A stretch of DNA of 64,000 nucleotides from an uncultured Victivallales bacterium. GTDB taxonomy: Bacteria; Verrucomicrobiota; Lentisphaeria; Victivallales; UBA1829. Under the pieces are notes generated by a model that searched no databases, was not told where the DNA came from, and worked only from the letters and a program-made list of their open reading frames with translations. The DNA is taken from the NCBI GenBank assembly GCA_934661375.1, contig CAKUJH010000001.1, forward strand, positions 124,001 to 188,000, given 5' to 3'. Below, piece by piece: positions 58,012-64,000 of the stretch; position 1 is the stretch's first letter; each line of letters begins with the position of its first letter. Both the position numbers and the translations under genes were made by a program.

Positions 58012-59853
58012 ATGAATCAGAATTATCAGATCCGCGCGGTCCAGGTGGATTTGGCGCGGCAGATGGAAACCATTCCGTTTTTGAAAGGGTTCATTGATTT
58101 CATTGCGGAAAACCATTACAACACGCTGTTCCTGTATCTGGAATGGCGAATCCGGACCAAAACGTTTGACATTGGAAAGAAGGACGGTTATTCCGCGGAG
58201 GAACTGACGGAACTCATTGATTATGCCACACTTCGCGGTATCAACATCATTCCGGGACTGGCGACGCTCGGCCATGCGGAACTGCTGCTGCGCCAGAAAA
58301 AATTCGCTTCGTATTCCGAATTGCGGGAAGGAATCGCCGGACGCTTCGGCAATGCTTTCACGCCGGATTTCTGTCCGTCTCTGCCGCAGACCCGGAAGTT
58401 CTTGGATTCATATCTGAGCGATGTCGCGGAAATTTTCACAGAAACGCCGTATTTCCATATCGGCGGCGATGAAGTCTGGGATATGGCGCGCTGTTCCAAG
58501 TGCCGGGAAAAGGCGAAAGACCTGGCGGGCGAGGCGCAGCTGTATCTGGAGCATTTCAAGTTCGTGCATCAGCTGGTCACGAAGCTCGGCAAACGCATGA
58601 TGATGTGGGACGACATGTTCGAGTACTATCCGGAGATCCTGCCGGAATTTCCGCGGGACGTCATTATGGTCAACTGGCAGTACCAGGAGAACGTGCGGTC
58701 ATACGTCGGACACTTCCGCAATCTCTGCTTCTTCGACCGTCTTGCGGAATACGACAAACTGGGCTTCGCTTATCTTACGGCGCCGGCGGATTTCCAGTGG
58801 AGCAATATCGCGACGTTCACGGCTTACGGCGACCGTTTCCATCCGATGGGCGGACTGCTGACTTCGTGGGAAAAATCGACTTCTCTGCTGTACAAGTATT
58901 TCCCCGGCATGGCAATGACGGGACAGCTCTGGGGGCAGTCCGTGCATGACCCGGAAGCCGCCGCAATGCTGGCGCTCCGTCAGCTCTTCGGCATCGACGA
59001 CGAGCCGTTCCTCCGTGCGGTCATCACCTACGCCAGCCTCGCAAAACGTCTGCCCAACGTCCAGCTCCGCAGTCTGACCTGTTTCCGTTTCACCGGACCG
59101 GATACGCTGCATTACAATGCGCTCCAGACGGCAGCTTCGGTTCTGATGCAGTATCCGGGCAGGATGCGCGACACGCGTGCGGAAATTATTTTGAACGACA
59201 TTCTCGGCGACTGTGTGCTCAAACTGCTGGAAGACCGCAGTAAGATCGCCTGCTGGAACAGACTTCACGGCATGGAAGGCGAGAATCTTTCCGAACTTGC
59301 TGCGGAAGTCCGGGATGCGGGCGATAAATACGCCGGATTCTACGTCCAGCACCGTGATGCGCGTTTCGTCACGAGACTCCGGGACGAGGTCGCCGCATGG
59401 AGCGATGCTCTGCTGGAAATCGAAAAATCCATTCCGAAAAAGGGGCTGCTGCATGTAACGTATGTTCTGCCGGATGCCTACGGCGCGGAACAGGTCCGGC
59501 TTTTGGTCAACGGAGAGGAAATTTCCAGCGGCGTGGTCAAACACGACGTTGACGCCTGCTATGAGTGCTTCTATTTCCTGCCGAAAAATCTGGAAGTCCG
59601 GGAAGTCCGCATTGAGGCGCACGGCTACGCCGGACAAGGGGTTGCGTATGTTTCCGCCCAAACCGGAAAAGGCCGTTTCGTTCCCGCCGGAATCAGCGGT
59701 GTGCAGGGGATGGTCGAACATCCGGAACTGGTGCTTGACGCGGATGTCAGCTTTGCTTTCCTCGGCTATCGTGAAGTCGGCGATATCTTTGCCGACCGGG
59801 CGAAAGCGGCAGTGGTCAACAGCCTGAACATCATGATGAAAAAGGAAAACTGA
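58012..59853 (+). CDS. GH20-like beta-N-acetylhexosaminidase, cytoplasmic form
   Basis: The 613-aa protein has no signal peptide and starts directly in the TIM-barrel domain. Family features are HYNTLFLYLEWRIRT, IDYATLRGINIIPGLATLGHAE and the catalytic pair in YFHIGGDEVWDMA (Asp153-Glu154), with CSKCREKA and MMMWDDMFEYYP. The usual N-terminal GH20b domain is absent. Residues ~480-600 form an extra beta module. It probably removes GlcNAc- or GalNAc-type residues from imported oligosaccharides. AAAGGGTCAAGT precedes the ATG, and the esterase gene follows 2 bp later. Confidence 0.85.
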   Translation: MNQNYQIRAVQVDLARQMETIPFLKGFIDFIAENHYNTLFLYLEWRIRTKTFDIGKKDGYSAEELTELIDYATLRGINIIPGLATLGHAELLLRQKKFASYSELREGIAGRFGNAFTPDFCPSLPQTRKFLDSYLSDVAEIFTETPYFHIGGDEVWDMARCSKCREKAKDLAGEAQLYLEHFKFVHQLVTKLGKRMMMWDDMFEYYPEILPEFPRDVIMVNWQYQENVRSYVGHFRNLCFFDRLAEYDKLGFAYLTAPADFQWSNIATFTAYGDRFHPMGGLLTSWEKSTSLLYKYFPGMAMTGQLWGQSVHDPEAAAMLALRQLFGIDDEPFLRAVITYASLAKRLPNVQLRSLTCFRFTGPDTLHYNALQTAASVLMQYPGRMRDTRAEIILNDILGDCVLKLLEDRSKIACWNRLHGMEGENLSELAAEVRDAGDKYAGFYVQHRDARFVTRLRDEVAAWSDALLEIEKSIPKKGLLHVTYVLPDAYGAEQVRLLVNGEEISSGVVKHDVDACYECFYFLPKNLEVREVRIEAHGYAGQGVAYVSAQTGKGRFVPAGISGVQGMVEHPELVLDADVSFAFLGYREVGDIFADRAKAAVVNSLNIMMKKEN

Positions 59854-59855
59854 AG

Positions 59856-60641
59856 ATGCCTTTCTGCGAATTCCGTTTTTTTTCCGAAACATTGAATGAA
59901 TGTGTCAATGTGAATGTGATTCTGCCACAGCAGACCCGCGGTCAGATCGGTATGCAGGGTACAGGCACATCGGACAATGCTCCCGTGCTGTATCTGCTGC
60001 ACGGTCTTTCCGATGATGAGACGATATGGATGCGGCGGACCTCCATTGAACGTTATGCCGCGGCATACGGGCTGGCTGTGGTGATGCCGCGCGGCGGACG
60101 CAGTTACTACGCGGATATGGTGCATGGACCCAGATACTGGACGTACCTCAGCGAAGAGCTGCCGAAGGTGATGCAGTCCTTTTTCCGTATCTCGAACCGC
60201 CGGGAGGATACTTTTGCGGCGGGGCTTTCCATGGGCGGGTACGGAGCCATGAAATTGGCTCTGCATTGTCCGGAACGTTTTGCGGCGGCGGCTTCGCTTT
60301 CGGGTGCATTGTCCCCGGAACACCTGCTGGAAATTGCTCCTGGGCTGGCTCCGGAGTATGAGTGGATTTTCGGTGATATGAAACAGTTTGCCGGTTCCTT
60401 CAATGATTTGTTTGCGCAGGCGGAACGTTGTGCCCGTGAGAAAGTATCTCTGCCGCAGCTGTTTCTGACTTGCGGCACGGAGGACGGTCTGTATTCCGAC
60501 ACGGTGCATTTCGGGGATCATCTCCGGAAATTGGGCATTCCCTTCACTTATGACGAATGTCCCGGTGTTCATGATTGGGGCTTGTGGGATCGTAAGATTC
60601 AGCAGGTTCTGCAGTGGCTGCCGTTGAACAAGCCGAATTGA
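59856..60641 (+). CDS. Esterase D-like alpha/beta-hydrolase (tributyrin esterase type)
   Basis: The 261-aa protein has the family pattern of EstA/XynC-like and S-formylglutathione-hydrolase-like esterases: PVLYLLHGLSDDETIWMRRTSIERYA, VVMPRGGRSYYADM, nucleophile Ser in AAGLSMGGYGAMKLAL, Asp in CGTEDGLY and His in PGVHDWGLWD. It has no signal peptide. It follows the GH20-like gene by 2 bp, so it probably deacetylates or de-esterifies the same glycan fragments. Confidence 0.88.
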   Translation: MPFCEFRFFSETLNECVNVNVILPQQTRGQIGMQGTGTSDNAPVLYLLHGLSDDETIWMRRTSIERYAAAYGLAVVMPRGGRSYYADMVHGPRYWTYLSEELPKVMQSFFRISNRREDTFAAGLSMGGYGAMKLALHCPERFAAAASLSGALSPEHLLEIAPGLAPEYEWIFGDMKQFAGSFNDLFAQAERCAREKVSLPQLFLTCGTEDGLYSDTVHFGDHLRKLGIPFTYDECPGVHDWGLWDRKIQQVLQWLPLNKPN

Positions 60642-60647
60642 CAAAGA

Positions 60648-60714
60648 TTTGCGGCAGCCGGAATCCGAATATGCCGTCCCCCCTGTTCATACCGGATCCG
60701 CAGGCTGCCGCAAA
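60648..60714. terminator. Large hairpin between convergent genes
   Basis: TTTGCGGCAGCC (60648-60659) pairs with GGCTGCCGCAAA (60703-60714), with further GGAATCCG/CGGATCC pairing inside. It lies in the gap between the esterase and creatininase-family stops and could end both transcripts, though U-tracts are poor. Confidence 0.5.
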
Positions 60715-60734
60715 CAAAAGAACTGAAGAGTTTC

Positions 60735-61481
60735 TTACTTCCGGATGTTGCCGAACAGAATCTTTTCCATATCGTAAGAGGAGGCTTCAAGTGCACCGTC
60801 GCCCCATTCCGGCGAGGCTTCTTTGCCTGGACGGCTGAACCACAATGATTCATCCAGACGGTTCATTTCAACACATTCCGGACAAATCACCATTGCTTCG
60901 CTGGTCTCCAGTTTTCCGGCATGGTCGCCGCCGTATTTCTTGCGGGTTTCCGGTCCGCGGATAGGATGTATACCTATCCATTTGAACGGATCGTTGTTTC
61001 CTGAATAATACGACGCGAATTTTTCGGTACCCCACCATCCTTCGCCGGATTCTTTTTCCAGCCATTCAAAAATTACATGACGTGCGGCAAAACGGAACGC
61101 CAGATCGGTCGGCATCCCCTGATCGAAACCTTCGGTCTGATGGGATATAAACGCATGAATATTGCGGAAGCCGACGCGCAGCAGACCGCGGAAAATATCT
61201 TCGGCAACAGGAATGATTTTTTCCGAATCCACCTGAATTGTACCGTTGCGTTCGGGTTTTGCTACTGCCAGCGACGCCGCACCGTAATAGAACGGCGGCA
61301 GCACAACCAGTTCCGGACGGCGCTTTTCAATGCGGTTGACAGCCTCAATGCAGGTGAAACAATCCACGCCCAGCGGCAGATGTTCGGCATGATACTCAAT
61401 GACACCCAGCGGCAAGGCAACAGGATAATTGTTGTCCAGTGCTTCGCGCAGCTGGTAGGGAAGCATGTTCAGATATTGCAT
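60735..61481 (-). CDS. Creatininase-family amidohydrolase
   Basis: The 248-aa protein has the family metal motif in VALPLGVIEYHAEHLPLGVD (Glu, His, Asp), VLPPFYYGAASLAVA, a helix with NIHAFISHQTEGFDQG and the late YGGDHAGKLETS block (second metal Glu/His). Family enzymes include creatinine, formamide and cofactor-type amidohydrolases, so the substrate is open. It is the last gene of a four-gene minus-strand operon and starts 12 bp after the epimerase gene. Confidence 0.88.
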   Translation of the reverse strand: MQYLNMLPYQLREALDNNYPVALPLGVIEYHAEHLPLGVDCFTCIEAVNRIEKRRPELVVLPPFYYGAASLAVAKPERNGTIQVDSEKIIPVAEDIFRGLLRVGFRNIHAFISHQTEGFDQGMPTDLAFRFAARHVIFEWLEKESGEGWWGTEKFASYYSGNNDPFKWIGIHPIRGPETRKKYGGDHAGKLETSEAMVICPECVEMNRLDESLWFSRPGKEASPEWGDGALEASSYDMEKILFGNIRK

Positions 61482-61493
61482 TTCCTGGTCTCC

Positions 61494-62429
61494 TCAAAAC
61501 TTGCAGCCTGTCGTTTCTGCCGCCCAGAGTGCTGTCTCTATGACTGCTTCCTCCGGAGTGCAGGATGGTTTGTATTCCAGATCGCGTACGGCTTTGTCGA
61601 TGGTGAAACACATGTGTTCCGCCAGAAATTTCAGTCCGGTTTCGTTGATTGCCGTCCCGTATTTTTCCAGCATCGCTTCGACGGGCATGTAATGGATGAC
61701 CGGCTTCCTGTTGAACACGGAAGCGGTCAATTCCAGATATTCGTTCAGGCTGAACGCATGACTGAGGCAGATATTGTAAACCTGTCCGATGCTGGCGTTC
61801 GGGTGTATCATGCTTAAACGGAACGAGTTGGCGAGGTCGCGCACATGAATCGGCTGAAGCAGCGCCCGTCCGTCGTTCGGCAGATCCAGCGGCTTTTCCG
61901 CCAGAATATCCGCAATGAAATCCGCGCGGCGTCCGCCGAAATTATCCATCGGGAGCATCCCCGGTCCCGTGATATAACAGGGCCGAATGACGGTGGCGGG
62001 GAATCCCTGTTCGCGGAACAGTTTCAGGACCAGGTTGTCCACAATGCGTTTCTGATCCCATCCGGTGCCGCTGGCGAAGCCTTTGTAGAACGCTGTTTCG
62101 TTGCAGGGAATGAACGGCAGCGGCGTGTAGCCTCCAGTCGAACTGCAATGCAGATAGTGCTGCAAATGTTTCGCATGGCGCCGGATGAGCGTGATGGACT
62201 GTTCCGTCGGAACGGTGTCAATCACATGGGTGTACGGCGTTTCAAAAATCTGTTTCATTGCCGCTTCATCATTCTTGTCGGCGTTGATTACTTTCAGACA
62301 GCTGATTTCCCCGAGGAAAGTTTTCATCCTGCCGCGGGTGACAATGGTCAGGTCATACTTTTCCGCGGCAAGGTTGAGCGCGATATGGTGGCCGAGCCAG
62401 CCGCTTCCGCCGAATAACAAGATTTTCAT
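61494..62429 (-). CDS. NAD-dependent epimerase/dehydratase (extended SDR)
   Basis: The start at 62429 (MKILLFGGSGWLGHHI) has AAAGGAA upstream; 311 aa. The Rossmann motif GGSGWLG, the HYLHCSSTGGYTPLPF segment and VIRPCYITGPGMLPMDN fit the atypical SDR group used in sugar or metabolite conversion. A full YxxxK is not obvious (the family position reads DQKRIVDN). It lies between an SGNH-hydrolase gene and the creatininase-family gene. Confidence 0.8.
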   Translation of the reverse strand: MKILLFGGSGWLGHHIALNLAAEKYDLTIVTRGRMKTFLGEISCLKVINADKNDEAAMKQIFETPYTHVIDTVPTEQSITLIRRHAKHLQHYLHCSSTGGYTPLPFIPCNETAFYKGFASGTGWDQKRIVDNLVLKLFREQGFPATVIRPCYITGPGMLPMDNFGGRRADFIADILAEKPLDLPNDGRALLQPIHVRDLANSFRLSMIHPNASIGQVYNICLSHAFSLNEYLELTASVFNRKPVIHYMPVEAMLEKYGTAINETGLKFLAEHMCFTIDKAVRDLEYKPSCTPEEAVIETALWAAETTGCKF

Positions 62430-62451
62430 AAATGAATTCCTTTCTATCTGA

Positions 62452-63435
62452 TTATTTCCGGTAAAGTTCGTTGAATGCAGCATCCTGTTTCCGGTGCAGT
62501 TCATCAAACTTTTTTTCGGGATTTTTCACCAGTTCAATGAGACCGGGGAGCTGTTTGCTCCAGTAAGTATGATGCACACCTTTGAGCCGGGCAACCCAGT
62601 TTTCGTAGAATGCGATTTTTTCCTCTGTTGTTTTGCAGGACGCCGGGATCCTCTGCATGTTCAGCAACGCTCCCTGGATCCCCGCCTGCGCCTGACGGTA
62701 TTTTTCCGCCGCGGCGGCTTTTGCTGTGCCGGGGACCCAGTTCTGTCCGAGAATGGTCCGGGCTATGATGAGGTGTTCCGCTTTGGAGGGATGCACCCGG
62801 TCGCTTTTGCTGCGCGGTGTTCCGCTGTCATGATCCTGAAGGTTCTTCAGCAGCGGGGCATGGATGTCGATCCAGACCGCGCCTTTTTCCCTGGCGAGAC
62901 GCTGTTCGATCACCAGAATGTTCCGGACTCCGGAACTGTCCATGTTGGCATTGAGCGGGGCGGCAACCGCCGGATTGGATGTTTCGTTGTACGGCGGAGT
63001 GGCGAGCAGCACAACCGCAACTCCGCGCTGTTTGAACAGATCCAGCAGAGAGCCGAGCTGTTTTTCGAAGCGCTGGAAAACCGGATATTTTTTCGCCGCA
63101 TCTTCGAATGGCAGATTCTTTTCCGCGAATTTCGTAGTGAACAGCAGGTCATTGGTCCCGATCATCACAAGCACCAGATCCGGCTTGTCCGTTTTCAGCA
63201 TTTCATCCGCACGGTCCAGAAGATCTTTCACGGTGTTTCCGCTGATGCCGCGATTGATGAACCGCCGGGGATGCCCCGGGTCGTTTTCCGCATGATACTG
63301 CTGCAGATACATGGGATAGAATCCGCCGTGAGTGATGCTGTCGCCGAAGCAGACAATCGTCCTGTACGGCGTAAAATCAAACGCATACAGGGACAGCGCG
63401 GACAGAAGGGAAAGCAGAGACACGAAGGATTTCAT
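62452..63435 (-). CDS. Secreted SGNH/GDSL-family hydrolase
   Basis: The start is set at ATG 63435 (MKSFVSLLSLLSALSLYAFD); a GTG at 63441 overlaps the preceding gene. The signal peptide is clear. SGNH blocks are IVCFGDSITHGG (Ser), NRGISGNTVKDLL (Gly), VMIGTNDLLF (Asn) and SDRVHPSKAEH (Asp, His). It is about 327 aa, with a C-terminal helical tail (GIQGALLNMQRIPA). It is probably an esterase on glycan acetyl or similar groups. It is the second gene of the minus-strand operon. Confidence 0.9.
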   Translation of the reverse strand: MKSFVSLLSLLSALSLYAFDFTPYRTIVCFGDSITHGGFYPMYLQQYHAENDPGHPRRFINRGISGNTVKDLLDRADEMLKTDKPDLVLVMIGTNDLLFTTKFAEKNLPFEDAAKKYPVFQRFEKQLGSLLDLFKQRGVAVVLLATPPYNETSNPAVAAPLNANMDSSGVRNILVIEQRLAREKGAVWIDIHAPLLKNLQDHDSGTPRSKSDRVHPSKAEHLIIARTILGQNWVPGTAKAAAAEKYRQAQAGIQGALLNMQRIPASCKTTEEKIAFYENWVARLKGVHHTYWSKQLPGLIELVKNPEKKFDELHRKQDAAFNELYRK

Positions 63436-63437
63436 TT

Positions 63438-64000
63438 TCACCTCACTTGAATATTTTTGATTTCATGGGCGCCCAGCGGGATCAAACCGCAGTTCTTTCC
63501 ATCGACAAACAGAGTCGGCGAATGACTGCGGGCCAGTTCGTTTTGAATCGTGATTTCACCTGCGGCCCAATCCGCGCCGACCACTTTTACACAATCCAGC
63601 CCGAACGCCTGTTCACGCCGGGTGTCAACGCTGATGCCTCCGAATTCACGCAGGATTTCCCCCAGATACAGATACAGGTCTATGAACAGCGAATAACTGT
63701 TTTCCGGATAACTGTGCTTGTAAAGCCCGGATTCGTCGTCCATCTGCGGATTGTTCTCGTAGATGCTGTAAAGGATATTGTCCTTGTGGGGATTACCCTC
63801 CAGGCTTTTTTCATCCCTGTGCAGCATGACCTGCCGGAAAGTTGCGATGCCGCGTTCCATATAGATGGCTTTTCCGGTTATCCTGTAAAGACGCATCAGC
63901 AGATAGGCGATCCACGCGACGGACTGATTTCCCGTTGCCGTGCATTGTGTACGGGAGTAGTCCGGCCAAGTGTAGTAACTGGTGGCGATCATGCCGCGCG
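63438..64000 (-). CDS. Toroid-like hypothetical protein (5' end outside window)
   Basis: The frame is open from the window edge to the TGA at 63438, so only the C-terminal ~187 residues are seen. Helical pairs with aromatic and acidic residues (WIAYLLMRLYRITGKAIYMERG, SYSLFIDLYLYLGEILREFGG) suggest an (alpha/alpha) barrel of a glycan enzyme, and the last ~60 residues look like a beta domain. Its stop overlaps a GTG codon of the SGNH gene, so they are co-transcribed. I cannot name the family. Confidence 0.6.
   Translation of the reverse strand, partial: RGMIATSYYTWPDYSRTQCTATGNQSVAWIAYLLMRLYRITGKAIYMERGIATFRQVMLHRDEKSLEGNPHKDNILYSIYENNPQMDDESGLYKHSYPENSYSLFIDLYLYLGEILREFGGISVDTRREQAFGLDCVKVVGADWAAGEITIQNELARSHSPTLFVDGKNCGLIPLGAHEIKNIQVR

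Overview
The window looks like a chromosomal segment of a Gram-negative bacterium of the PVC group, most likely Lentisphaerota (Victivallis-like); this is inferred from gene content, not from a database match. The clues are two solitary pseudopilin-type proteins with a FTLIELLVV signature beside carbohydrate-related genes, a DUF4838 protein, a planctomycete-style membrane Ser/Thr kinase paired with an ECF sigma factor, PEGA and FHA proteins, and an LPS pathway (hldD, gmhA, lpxK, lspA, uppS, cdsA).

Layout. 1-2.5 kb: aldolase, pseudopilin and secreted lectin-like protein (minus). 2.8-11.6 kb: EstB-like hydrolase, an odd LexA-type repressor, a small basic protein, tlyA, a SpoIIE-type phosphatase, hldD, miaA-lspA and a DksA-like protein. 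12.2-15.4 kb: a sulfur-trafficking cluster of a Cys-rich ArsR regulator, a NifX/NifB-like metalloprotein and a CoA-disulfide-reductase/rhodanese/TusA/DsrE fusion. 15.5-21.7 kb: regulators (ROK, GntR-LacI), a Gfo/Idh/MocA oxidoreductase and several truncated or fused gene remnants. 21.9-28.3 kb: a glycan-type locus of GntR-LacI regulator, pseudopilin, secreted protein, DUF4838 protein and a toroid-like protein. 28.7-40.6 kb: tRNA-Asp, xerD, apbE, dsbD-like, aminotransferase with its Lrp regulator, cdsA-uppS-gmhA, dnaN-recF, lpxK and rsmG. 40.6-48.7 kb: a minus-strand Tad-type pilus/secretion operon (CpaB, FHA-TadA, TadB, TadC, DUF192, FHA protein, PEGA lipoprotein). 48.9-53 kb: a secreted tetrapeptide-repeat protein, ECF sigma, Ser/Thr kinase and secreted esterase. 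53.1-55.5 kb: a CBM9-like gene cut short by a degenerate IS630-type element next to a 122-bp inverted-repeat element. 55.6-64 kb: guaB, ispF, a GH20-like enzyme, an esterase, and a minus-strand operon of creatininase-family, epimerase, SGNH-hydrolase and toroid-like genes.

How the parts fit. Envelope and housekeeping genes alternate with accessory carbon-use loci, each with its own regulator. The kinase, the two FHA proteins and the Tad machinery sit close together, suggesting phospho-threonine control of a secretion or pilus apparatus. The sulfur cluster looks like a self-contained persulfide-handling unit under its own repressor. Many promoters share a TTGAxx - 16/17 bp - TATATT pattern. 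No rRNA, CRISPR array or intact prophage was seen.
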